This document shows, one piece after another, positions 1-6,910 of a stretch of DNA of 7,346 bases. Each line of letters begins with the position of its first letter. Position 1 is the stretch's first letter. Source of the DNA: Candidatus Kapaibacterium sp. (lineage in GTDB: Bacteria > Bacteroidota > Ignavibacteria > Kapaibacteriales > UBA961); the NCBI GenBank assembly GCA_023259575.1, contig JALRHN010000100.1:1-7346 (forward strand). The letters are read 5' to 3'. Made by a program: the position numbers and the translations under genes. The notes under the pieces are model-generated. The model was given only the letters and a program-made list of their open reading frames with translations. It made no database searches and was not told the origin of the DNA.

Positions 1-171
1 ATTGCTGAGTTTAGAGATATGAAAGGCAGTATTGTAAAAAGTATGACATTAGAAAGTAATACTCATTCTTTTTCAATTTCAGAGTTTGTAACAGGTACAT
101 ATGTATTAGTAATAAAAAATGAAGATACTATTCTCGCTTCTTTTAAGATTATCAAAAATGAAGGACAATAA
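1..171 (+). CDS. C-terminal end of a T9SS-exported protein (partial, 5' end outside window)
   Basis: An open frame runs from base 1 to a TAA at 169-171, giving the last 56 residues of a protein. The segment resembles the C-terminal sorting domain (type A) of proteins exported by the Bacteroidota type IX secretion system. It has a beta-rich stretch with 'DMKGSIVKS', then 'ISEFVTGTYVLVIKN', and a final basic strand 'SFKIIKNEGQ', matching the family pattern D..G..v / l..G.Y.l.i / .kiik. In that family the domain directs passage through the outer membrane and is usually cleaved during surface attachment or release. The functional part of the protein lies to the left and cannot be named. The next gene starts 3 bp after the stop, so the two are probably one transcript. 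Confidence 0.75.
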   Translation: MAEFRDMKGSIVKSMTLESNTHSFSISEFVTGTYVLVIKNEDTILASFKIIKNEGQ

Positions 172-174
172 ACA

Positions 175-1386
175 ATGAAAAAAGTTAAATACTCATTGAT
201 TGCACTATTATGTTGCATATCTATGTATTTCATGCACGCTCAAAAACCTAATAATTTGAGTTATCAAGCTGTATTGCGGAATGTAAACAATACATTGATG
301 ATTAATGTTAAAGTTGGAATGCGAATTAGTATCATTAAGGGCTCTGAATTTGGTCCTTCTGTATATGTAGAAACACAAAATGTTAAAACCAATATGAATG
401 GATTAATTTCATTGCAAATTGGTTCAGGTGAATTTATTTATGGCAATTATCGAACAATAGATTGGAGCGAAGGTCCATATTTTCTAAAAACAGAAATAGA
501 CCCATTTGGTGGAACTGATTATACTATTATTTCTGTACAACAAATATTATCTGTCCCTTTTTCCATGTATGCCGACCATGCAAAATTTGCCGATACAATA
601 ATCGGTGATATTGATGAAAATGACCCTGTATTCTCTAAAAGTGTTGCTCATAGTATTACCAGAGCTAATATTTCAGCATGGAACAATAAAGTTGATTCTA
701 CTGTAGAATCTGACCCTATTTTTATGAATTGGAATAAAAGCTATAATGATTTAAGTGCTAAGCCATCAATTGGTGATAGTATTAGAGCTATCGCAAATGG
801 TTCAGAAACTAAGTTATCTGCTGGCCAACATATAACAATAACTGGTACAGGTACAGTTGCTTCTCCTTATTCTATACAAGCCAATAATGTATTTTCACAT
901 TATATTGGTGAATATTTTGGAGGAGGAATTGTATTCCATGTGTATAGAGATTCTTTAGGAATTGAACATGGATTAATTGCTTCAACTGGTGATCTTTCTA
1001 CTGATTCACAATGGAGTTCTAAAGATACTCTGATTGGAAATAATGCTCAGTCTACTTGGAATGGATTAACAAATACACAGTCAATTTCAAATGATACAAC
1101 TATTGTTATGAGCGCAGCTAAATCATGCAAGAATCTCGTTCAAGCAAATTATTCTGATTGGTATTTACCTTCCATTGATGAGTTGAATATGATGTTTTCT
1201 CATCGTTTTGATATAAATAGAAGATTATCTCAAGTAAACGGTTCGCAGTTAATCGGTTTATCTAATTATTGGTCTTCTACCGAACAAGACAAAACAGATG
1301 CATTATCTGTTAATTATCTAAGTGGTACTATAACTCAAGATGCAAAAAGTAATATTAAGAAAGTAAGAGCAATAAGAAAGTATTAA
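175..1386 (+). CDS. Exported DUF1566-domain surface protein, 403 aa
   Basis: Predicted exported protein of unknown biochemical role. Residues 1-22 form a signal peptide (KK start, hydrophobic core, cleavage after 'MHA'). Residues about 26-135 match a conserved N-terminal module of Bacteroidota surface proteins ('LSYQAVLRN', 'GPYFLKTEIDP', 'ILSVPFSMYA'). Residues about 146-235 hold degenerate repeats of the tail-fibre-like kind ('DENDPVF...AWNNKV', 'ESDPIFMNWNKSYNDLSAKP', 'TITGTGTVASPYSI'). Residues about 243-403 look like a DUF1566 (Lcl C-terminal) domain: 'GGGIVFHV', 'HGLIAS', 'DWYLPSIDEL', 'YWSSTE' and a terminal 'VRAIRKY'. There is no T9SS sorting tail, because the DUF1566 domain ends the protein. 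The start follows an AAGGA (161-165) nine bases upstream and gives the signal peptide. It lies 3 bp after the previous stop and is followed by a terminator, so it ends an operon. Adhesion or ligand binding is only an inference. The domain calls are from memory of the families. Confidence 0.85.
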   Translation: MKKVKYSLIALLCCISMYFMHAQKPNNLSYQAVLRNVNNTLMINVKVGMRISIIKGSEFGPSVYVETQNVKTNMNGLISLQIGSGEFIYGNYRTIDWSEGPYFLKTEIDPFGGTDYTIISVQQILSVPFSMYADHAKFADTIIGDIDENDPVFSKSVAHSITRANISAWNNKVDSTVESDPIFMNWNKSYNDLSAKPSIGDSIRAIANGSETKLSAGQHITITGTGTVASPYSIQANNVFSHYIGEYFGGGIVFHVYRDSLGIEHGLIASTGDLSTDSQWSSKDTLIGNNAQSTWNGLTNTQSISNDTTIVMSAAKSCKNLVQANYSDWYLPSIDELNMMFSHRFDINRRLSQVNGSQLIGLSNYWSSTEQDKTDALSVNYLSGTITQDAKSNIKKVRAIRKY

Positions 1387-1410
1387 TAGCACATGCATAA
1401 TGCTTAATTT

Positions 1411-1452
1411 GAGGCAGGTTCAGAGTCAATTCTGAATCTGCCTTCTTTTTTT
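1411..1452 (+). terminator. Strong intrinsic terminator after the DUF1566 gene
   Basis: A 13-bp stem (AGGCAGGTTCAGA at 1412-1424 with TCTGAATCTGCCT at 1431-1443, one G-U pair) closes a 6-base loop and is followed by a T-rich run (1444-1452, one C). It begins 25 bp after the stop at 1386 and ends 9 bp before the next ATG. It should separate the exported-protein operon from the SDR gene. No good TAnnTTTG promoter for the SDR gene is visible in the 75-bp gap, so that gene may depend partly on read-through. Confidence 0.92.
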
Positions 1453-1461
1453 GGAGTATTT

Positions 1462-2448
1462 ATGCATATTCTCATTATAGGTGGATCTATCTTTTTAGGG
1501 AAAGCAATGATAGATTCTGCTTTGAAATCTGGGCATACAATAACTGTTTTTAATCGCGGAATATCAAATCCTCATTTTCAGCATAAGGATATCACAGTCC
1601 TTCACGGTGATAGAAATGATGGTTTTGAAATTCTAGACGGAATGCATGTTGATGCTGTTATTGATACTTGTGGATATTTTCCAAAAAGCATTGCGATTTC
1701 TGCACAATATTTCGCAAATAAACATATTCAGTATTGCTTTATTTCTACTCTATCTGTATTTGCAGATATGTCGATATCAAATGATGAAAGTGGAGAATTG
1801 TGTACAACAGATAATCCCGAAGCTGATACAATAGATGGTGAGAATTATGGAGCATTAAAAGTTTTATGCGAGCAAACATTATTAAGTATGATACCAGATG
1901 CATTAATACTAAGGCCTGGCTTAATAGTTGGACCTCATGATATTACAGATAGATTTACATGGTGGCCATTAAGAGTGGGAATGAAAGAAAGATTGCAAGG
2001 AACAATGATGGCACCCGGTGATGCTATGTCTACAGAATGGGAATTTATTGATGTAAGAGATCTTGCAGACTTTGCACTATTACTTCTTAATAAGAAGAGC
2101 TCAGGCATCTATAATGTTAATGGTGAGCGAATGCCATTAGTAGAGATAATCAAAGAATCTGAAGCGTATTTTAATCATCATATACAAGTACAATGGGTAC
2201 AAGATGATGTCTTATTATCTAAAAATGCTCAGCCTTGGAATGAAATACCATTATGGATACCTGAATCAGAATCATCATTAAAAGGATTTCATCGAACAAA
2301 TACTACAAAAGCTAAACGTGCTGGATTAATAATCAGACCATTAAACAATACAATTCATGATACGCTTGATTGGGCCTTAAATAGACCAAGCACATATAAA
2401 CTAAAAGCGGGTTATTCAGAAGAAAGAGAATATGAGTTTATAACATAA
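1462..2448 (+). CDS. NAD(P)-dependent epimerase/dehydratase-like protein (extended SDR), 328 aa
   Basis: Probable cytosolic oxidoreductase or epimerase of the extended short-chain dehydrogenase/reductase superfamily; the substrate cannot be read from sequence. The N-terminal Rossmann motif is 'GGSIFLG' (residues 7-13), the GGTxFLG variant of one SDR subgroup. After beta-2 comes 'FNRG' (30-33), whose Arg is often linked to NADP binding. 'HGDRND' (48-53), 'DAVIDTCGYFP' (64-74), 'FISTLSVF' (93-100, active-site Ser/Thr region), Y129-GAL-K133 (catalytic YxxxK) and 'RPGLIVGPHD' (151-160) follow in the expected order. 'EFIDVRDLADF' (194-204) and a C-terminal substrate-binding part complete the fold, and the length is normal. 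There is no signal peptide or membrane segment. The ATG is preceded by GGAG (1453-1456) five bases upstream, directly after the terminator T-run. The gene stands alone, convergent with msrB with 5 bp between the stops. Confidence 0.88.
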   Translation: MHILIIGGSIFLGKAMIDSALKSGHTITVFNRGISNPHFQHKDITVLHGDRNDGFEILDGMHVDAVIDTCGYFPKSIAISAQYFANKHIQYCFISTLSVFADMSISNDESGELCTTDNPEADTIDGENYGALKVLCEQTLLSMIPDALILRPGLIVGPHDITDRFTWWPLRVGMKERLQGTMMAPGDAMSTEWEFIDVRDLADFALLLLNKKSSGIYNVNGERMPLVEIIKESEAYFNHHIQVQWVQDDVLLSKNAQPWNEIPLWIPESESSLKGFHRTNTTKAKRAGLIIRPLNNTIHDTLDWALNRPSTYKLKAGYSEEREYEFIT

Positions 2449-2453
2449 AGATT

Positions 2454-2948
2454 TCATTTTACCTGAAAAGAACTATCAGCTTTAAACACTAAAGCAGCTG
2501 AATTTATACAATAGCGAAGTCCTGTGGGCTGAGGGCCATCATCAAAAACATGGCCTAAATGTGCTTCACATCTAGCACAAAGAACCTCATATGTCTTAAA
2601 CTCATATCGAGTATCAATTTTTTCTAAGATATGATCTTTATGTAAAGGTTGAAAAAAAGAAGGCCAACCAGTTCCTGAATCAAACTTTGTATTTGAAGTA
2701 AAAAGATCCAATTTACATCCTTTACAAGAATAGATACCAGGTTCTTTATTATCTACATATTTGCCAGTAAATGGTGGTTCAGTACCTTTTTTTCTCATAA
2801 TACAATAGTCTTCATAAGACAAACTATCTTTCCATTCGGCATCTTGTTTTATAATTTTTTCGATTTTTGCCTGAGGTTTTTGTATTTGTTGCGAACATCC
2901 ATAAAAAGGAAGACAAAGAAATACAAAAACAAATAATAGAGATTTCAT
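2454..2948 (-). CDS. msrB: Peptide-methionine (R)-S-oxide reductase MsrB with lipoprotein signal, 164 aa
   Basis: Reduces the R epimer of methionine sulfoxide in proteins back to methionine, using a catalytic Cys. The start at 2948 is chosen because it opens a lipoprotein signal, 'MKSLLFVFVFLCLPFYGC', with the putative lipidated Cys at 18. A start 47 codons upstream (3089) would overlap the divergent protease gene and put unrelated residues before the signal. Family marks: 'GTEPPFTGKY' (55-64), the zinc pairs C75/C78 and C124/C127, 'SGTGWPSF' (91-98), 'HLGHVFDDGPQPTGLRYC' (130-147) with catalytic C147, then 'INSAAL'. The position that carries the resolving Cys in many MsrBs (SGCGWPSF) is Thr93 here. 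C49 is a spare Cys before the core. The predicted location is an envelope membrane facing the periplasm, suggesting repair of oxidised envelope proteins. The lipobox is weak at -3 and -2 (F, Y). No clear promoter was found. Confidence 0.93.
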   Translation of the reverse strand: MKSLLFVFVFLCLPFYGCSQQIQKPQAKIEKIIKQDAEWKDSLSYEDYCIMRKKGTEPPFTGKYVDNKEPGIYSCKGCKLDLFTSNTKFDSGTGWPSFFQPLHKDHILEKIDTRYEFKTYEVLCARCEAHLGHVFDDGPQPTGLRYCINSAALVFKADSSFQVK

Positions 2949-2952
2949 TGGA

Positions 2953-2960
2953 TATTTTTG
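2953..2960 (+). promoter_or_regulatory. Candidate -7 box for the Lon-like protease gene in the 40-bp divergent gap
   Basis: TATTTTTG matches the Bacteroidota TAnnTTTG element exactly and would start transcription near 2966, leaving a leader of about 22 nt before the ATG at 2989. No TTG/TTTG sits about 20 bp upstream, so the -33 half is missing or weak. The rest of the gap (2949-2988) is nearly all A/T. It holds AAGG (2976-2979) nine bases before the protease ATG. No matching promoter for msrB was found on the other strand. Confidence 0.4.
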
Positions 2961-2988
2961 ATATAACATATATATAAGGCACATACTA

Positions 2989-5451
2989 ATGGCTACTATA
3001 AATAAAAAAACAATCAGTAAAGTTCCATCTGGCTTAACACCGCTAAAGGCAGAGCATTTATGTTGGAAATGTCCACAAGAGATATTCAATTTTGAAACAA
3101 CAAAAGAATTGTCATCGTTAAAAGGAATAGTTGGACAAGACAGAGCAATCGAAGCAATTAAAATGGGGGCTGAATTATATTCTCATGGATATAATGTATT
3201 TGTTTCTGGTATTTCTGGCACTGGTAGATTAACAACTGTCAAACACATATTAGATGAAGCAACATCATCTTGTCCCCCACTTTTTGACTATTGTTTTGTC
3301 CATAACTTTACTAATCCAGATAATCCCAAGCTTCTTAAATTTCCAAGTGGACAAGGCAAGTTATTTGCAAAAGGCATAGAAGATTCTATGATTTTTCTTA
3401 AAAGAAGAATTCCGCAATTATTTGATGAAGAGGGATTTCAGAAGGCTAGAAAAGAATTAATAGATACATATCAGAAGCAAGAGCAAGATCTAATTGCTCA
3501 ATTTGCAGAGAAAATCCGTCCAAGTGGTTTTGTTCTTGGCCAAGTTGAAGATGAATCAGGTGAAGTTCAGTCAGAGATATTCCCTGTTATCAATAAAAAA
3601 CCTGTTCATATGACAGAACTAGATACATTAGTTGCATCAAAGAAAATCTCTCAAAAAAAAGCAGATTTATTAAAAGAACAGTATGAAACATTGCATACGC
3701 AACTAATAGAACTAGCCCGAACAAGTATCAAATTAATGCAGGGATTTAGATTAAAAATTGTTGAATATGATAAGGCAGCGGCAGCTGTTATTGTAAGAAC
3801 AACATTCGAAGATGTAAGGCAAAATTTTCCATCTGAAACTGTATCTAGTTATATAAAATCAATGGAAGATGATTTACTAAATCACTTGGATATTTTTCTT
3901 CCGGGTACAGGTAATGAAGAGGACGATACTGAAAAACCAACTGATGATGAAATCAAAGAAAAATTTGCTGCCTATGGAGTAAATGTCGTTTTAGATAATT
4001 CTTCTACTCATTGTGCACCAGTTATTGTAGAGACGACTCCATCTTTTGTCAATTTATTTGGATCTATTGAAAAGAAATTTGATCAAAGAGGTTTTTGGAG
4101 AACAGATTATAGTCAGATTAAATCAGGCTCTTTATTAAAAGCAGATCAAGGATATTTAATTGTTAATGCTCTTGATATCTTATCTGAACCTGGAGTTTGG
4201 CCTGTCTTAAAAAGATTATTGCTATATGGTAAATTAGAGATTCAATCGGTTGATAGTTATTTTCAAATTTCTCAAACATTATTAAAACCAGAATCGATCG
4301 ATTTAAATGTTAAAGTTATTATGATTGGTGATGCCGATGTATATCATACTTTATACTTTGGCGAAGAAGATTTTAAGAAAATCTTTAAAGTGAATGCTGA
4401 ATTTGATTATGAGACACAACGTTCTGGAGAAATGATTCATAATTATGCTCATTTTATTCATCAATTATGCGAGCAAGAAGCATTATTACATTTTGATAGA
4501 TCTGGAGTTGCAGCAATTATTGAATGGGCTGTGAAACACACTGATACACAAAGAAAAATTACTCTTCAATTCAGTGATGTAGCAGATTTAATAAGAGAGT
4601 CTTCATTTTTTGCAAGGAAAGATGGAAGCCCTATTGTTGCTAAATCACATGTAAATAAGGCTTTAAATGCACGACTAAAAAGAAATGATATTCTGGATGA
4701 AAAAATTCGAGAACAAATCCTGAATGGATTATTAATGATCGAAACATCTGGCACTAGATTAGGACAAATCAATGGCTTAACTGTATATGATACTGGACTC
4801 GTTTCTTTTGGAAAACCTGCTAGAATAACTGCTACAGTTGGTGTTGGCTCTTCTGATATCATCAATATAGAAAGAGAAGCCGATATGAGTGGAAAAATTC
4901 ATAATAAAGGAATGTTGATTCTCAATGGATTTTTACGTGAACGATTCGCAATTCATCATCCATTAACTTTATCAGCTTCAATCTGCTTTGAACAAAGTTA
5001 TGGAGGCATAGATGGTGATAGTGCAACTGCTGCAGAAGTTATTGCTTTATTATCTGCTATTTCTGGTATAGAAGTAAAACAATATCTTTCTATAACTGGC
5101 TCTATGAATCAAAAAGGTGATATTCAGCCAATTGGTGGTGTAAATGAAAAGATTGCAGGTTTTTATGAATTATGTCTGGCAAATGGCTTTAATGGACATC
5201 ACGGTGTTTTAATTCCATCTCAGAATGTTCATGATTTGATGCTTAATGATCATATCATCGAATCTGTAAAAAAAGGGGAATTTCATATCTATTCTATAAG
5301 TACTATTGAACAAGCTATAGAATTGATGTTAGGAAAACCTGCTGGAAAAAAGGGCGAGGATGGCGTATATAAAACAGGTGTTTTTGGCATTACAGCCAAT
5401 AAACTAGCGGAACTTTATAAAAAATCAGATAGTAAAAAAAATGCGCAGTAA
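2989..5451 (+). CDS. Lon-like ATP-dependent protease (AAA_32 / LonB-type ATPase plus Lon protease domain), 820 aa
   Basis: Cytosolic serine protease related to Lon, of the COG1067 type rather than classical Lon, because it lacks the N-terminal LON substrate domain. Residues about 20-60 carry the family opening ('AEHLCWKCP', 'FNFETTKELSSLKGIVGQDRA' region). The P-loop is G74-ISGTGR-LT82, with Arg80 where most P-loops have Lys. A long helical, Lys/Glu-rich insertion follows (about 130-300). Then come 'FDQRGFWRTDYSQIKSGS' (364-381) and 'GYLIVNALDIL' (388-398), in the region of the Walker B motif, and 'VWPVLKRLLLYGKLEI'. The C-terminal Lon protease domain (about 580-785) has 'YGGIDGDSATAAE' with catalytic Ser678 and 'IGGVNEK' with catalytic Lys721. 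The 43-residue spacing equals that of E. coli Lon (Ser679/Lys722). It is divergent from msrB. Its last codons overlap the terminator of the facing gene. A role in protein quality control is inferred from the family. Confidence 0.9.
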   Translation: MATINKKTISKVPSGLTPLKAEHLCWKCPQEIFNFETTKELSSLKGIVGQDRAIEAIKMGAELYSHGYNVFVSGISGTGRLTTVKHILDEATSSCPPLFDYCFVHNFTNPDNPKLLKFPSGQGKLFAKGIEDSMIFLKRRIPQLFDEEGFQKARKELIDTYQKQEQDLIAQFAEKIRPSGFVLGQVEDESGEVQSEIFPVINKKPVHMTELDTLVASKKISQKKADLLKEQYETLHTQLIELARTSIKLMQGFRLKIVEYDKAAAAVIVRTTFEDVRQNFPSETVSSYIKSMEDDLLNHLDIFLPGTGNEEDDTEKPTDDEIKEKFAAYGVNVVLDNSSTHCAPVIVETTPSFVNLFGSIEKKFDQRGFWRTDYSQIKSGSLLKADQGYLIVNALDILSEPGVWPVLKRLLLYGKLEIQSVDSYFQISQTLLKPESIDLNVKVIMIGDADVYHTLYFGEEDFKKIFKVNAEFDYETQRSGEMIHNYAHFIHQLCEQEALLHFDRSGVAAIIEWAVKHTDTQRKITLQFSDVADLIRESSFFARKDGSPIVAKSHVNKALNARLKRNDILDEKIREQILNGLLMIETSGTRLGQINGLTVYDTGLVSFGKPARITATVGVGSSDIINIEREADMSGKIHNKGMLILNGFLRERFAIHHPLTLSASICFEQSYGGIDGDSATAAEVIALLSAISGIEVKQYLSITGSMNQKGDIQPIGGVNEKIAGFYELCLANGFNGHHGVLIPSQNVHDLMLNDHIIESVKKGEFHIYSISTIEQAIELMLGKPAGKKGEDGVYKTGVFGITANKLAELYKKSDSKKNAQ

Positions 5452-5477
5452 TCATGTAGATGAGTTTACTGCGCATT
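5434..5477 (-). terminator. Terminator of the amidohydrolase gene, overlapping the 3' end of the protease gene
   Basis: A perfect 12-bp inverted repeat pairs AATGCGCAGTAA (5440-5451) with TTACTGCGCATT (5466-5477). Four more pairs (TCAT 5452-5455 with ATGA 5460-5463) extend it to a GTAG loop, leaving a 2-base GT bulge. On the minus strand the stem is followed by a run of eight T (A-run 5434-5441 on the plus strand), a classical intrinsic terminator for the gene ending at 5485. On the plus strand only GTAAAAATTATT follows, so termination of the protease transcript here is probably weaker. The left arm contains the protease stop codon (5449-5451). Confidence 0.9.
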
Positions 5478-5484
5478 GTAAAAA

Positions 5485-6792
5485 TTATTGTCCTTGCTGA
5501 TATCGAGTTCTATATTTCTTTGCTAACTCTGTTTGTCTACTCTGTAATGACACTACTTTACCTTGAATAAATGCATATTCTACATTATTTGTTAGGCCAT
5601 CTAAAGCATTGCCTTTTGATACAAATAATGTTGCGTCTTTTCCGGAATCTAAACTACCAACTCTATCTGCAATACCTAAAATTGTAGCTGGATTGATAGT
5701 TAATCCTCTTAAAGCTGCTTCTTCACTTAATCCATATGCGATTGCAGTTCCAGCATTAAAAGGAAGATTTCTTTGTTGCCAGAAAGAAGACTCTGAAAAA
5801 GACCAAAGGATGCCAGCCTGCTCTAAGATATGTGGCAATGTATATGGCTCATCATATGCTGATTCGGCCTCTCTAGGCAATGAATGTGTTCGTGGAATAA
5901 TAACAGGGACTCTTGCTAATTGTAATTCTTCAATACAAAGATGAGCCTCATTAGCCCCAAAAAGAATTGCATTTATACCATATGTTTTGGCTATATCCAA
6001 AGCAGCTAAAATTTGTTGTTTAGAAGAAGCCGTAAAGAAAACAGGTAATTGCTTTTCAAATATTGGACGCATTGATTCTAAACGTATATCTTGCATGTTT
6101 TCGGCCAGACCATTTTTGGCAGCCAAAGAATACATTTTGGCTTTTGTAAAATAGTCTCTTAATTCTAATAGATTCTTTTCATTTTCTTTGATTTGTTCTT
6201 CAGCAGATTTTGATATCCATGGAGCACTCTGAACACTCATATTAGGAATATTTACTGATAAAGCCGCAATGGGTTTCAATGCAATATCTTCACGAGTCCA
6301 ACCATCTAATTGCATAATAGAACTTAAACCTGATATCAATCCACCCTGCGGAACAACATGGGCAATTAAAATTCCATTACTTCTTATTGTAGGTATAATT
6401 TCACTATCAGGATTATATGCAGTAACAGATTTTGCATTGGGATTAAATATTCCTGTTTCAACTGCATCTCTAGTAGCCCTAACAGCTTCAATTTCTACAA
6501 GACCAATCGTAGATTCAGAAGCTATAAAACCAGGATAGACAGATTTACCAGTGCAATCAATTATCTCTGCTCCAGAGGGTATTTCTATATTCTTACCAAC
6601 AGAAACTATTTTTCCTTTGTCAAATAATACCATACCACCTTCTATAATGCCTTTGGATACAGTATAAATCTTTGCATTTTTTAAAACAATTGGATTTTTT
6701 TGAGCTGCACCTGGAATTTCATCATGAGCTCTCAAAAAAGTAATATTACACAACAAACATAAAACATACATCAAAAAGAAATTATTCATCAT
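5485..6792 (-). CDS. Exported amidohydrolase-like protein with degenerate metal site, 435 aa
   Basis: Member of the amidohydrolase (imidazolonepropionase-like) superfamily, predicted periplasmic. Residues 1-22 form a signal peptide (hydrophobic core, likely cleavage after 'LRA'). The first beta-sandwich half is recognisable ('ILKNAKIYT'-like stretch 36-44, 'KIVSVGKNIEIPSG', 'IIDCTGKSVYPGFI' 77-90). So is its C-terminal return ('LRGLTINPATILGIADRVGSLDSGKDATLFV', 361-391, and 'VEYAFIQGKVV'). The metal-binding HxH that normally follows PGxID is absent: the segment reads 'PGFIASES' (87-94). The usual late Asp is also not seen ('LPFNAGTA', 343-350). This matches a Bacteroidota subgroup with 'GLVEIEAVRATRD' and 'AYNPDSEIIPTIRSNG', which I recall from memory. 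It may be non-catalytic or use another mechanism. ATG codons lie at 6792 and 6789; AGGA (6799-6796) is 3 and 6 bases from them, slightly favouring 6789. It has its own promoter and terminator, so it is monocistronic. Confidence 0.85.
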   Translation of the reverse strand: MMNNFFLMYVLCLLCNITFLRAHDEIPGAAQKNPIVLKNAKIYTVSKGIIEGGMVLFDKGKIVSVGKNIEIPSGAEIIDCTGKSVYPGFIASESTIGLVEIEAVRATRDAVETGIFNPNAKSVTAYNPDSEIIPTIRSNGILIAHVVPQGGLISGLSSIMQLDGWTREDIALKPIAALSVNIPNMSVQSAPWISKSAEEQIKENEKNLLELRDYFTKAKMYSLAAKNGLAENMQDIRLESMRPIFEKQLPVFFTASSKQQILAALDIAKTYGINAILFGANEAHLCIEELQLARVPVIIPRTHSLPREAESAYDEPYTLPHILEQAGILWSFSESSFWQQRNLPFNAGTAIAYGLSEEAALRGLTINPATILGIADRVGSLDSGKDATLFVSKGNALDGLTNNVEYAFIQGKVVSLQSRQTELAKKYRTRYQQGQ

Positions 6793-6845
6793 ATATCCTA
6801 AAAGTAAGTTCTAAATAAATCAATGGTTTGGATTATAAAGTGAGA

Positions 6846-6877
6846 TGCCCTTTGACGTCACCACTCGTCAAAGGGCA
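6846..6877. repeat. Perfect 12-bp inverted repeat (hairpin) in the amidohydrolase leader
   Basis: TGCCCTTTGACG (6846-6857) and CGTCAAAGGGCA (6866-6877) are exact reverse complements around an 8-base loop. In minus-strand RNA three further pairs (GAG with CTC, one bulged U) can extend the stem. It is GC-rich in an AT-rich surrounding and lies about 53 bp upstream of the amidohydrolase start. Neither strand has a T-run after it, so it is not a standard terminator. A 5' leader stability or control hairpin, or a protein-binding palindrome, are the alternatives. CGTCA recurs at 6856 and 6866, one helical turn apart. Confidence 0.8.
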
Positions 6878-6910
6878 CTCCCCTTCCCACCTTTTCACCA
6901 CCACAACAAA

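Noticed and set aside
1646..1834. 62-codon plus-strand frame inside the SDR gene
   Set aside because: It lies wholly inside a well-supported gene in another frame and has no recognisable features.
2949..3089. N-terminal extension of msrB by 47 codons to an ATG at 3089
   Set aside because: It would overlap the start of the divergent protease gene by about 100 bp and would bury a clear lipoprotein signal that begins at 2948.
4566..4865. 99-codon minus-strand frame inside the protease gene
   Set aside because: It is antisense to the conserved AAA/Lon region and resembles no protein; it is a by-product of the real frame.
5609..5944. 111-codon plus-strand frame, and a second at 6269-6538, inside the amidohydrolase gene
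   Set aside because: Both are antisense to conserved amidohydrolase sequence and have no promoter or family match.
6853..6860. TGACGTCA palindrome as a separate regulator site
   Set aside because: It is eight bases long and falls within the longer 12-bp inverted repeat, so it needs no separate explanation.
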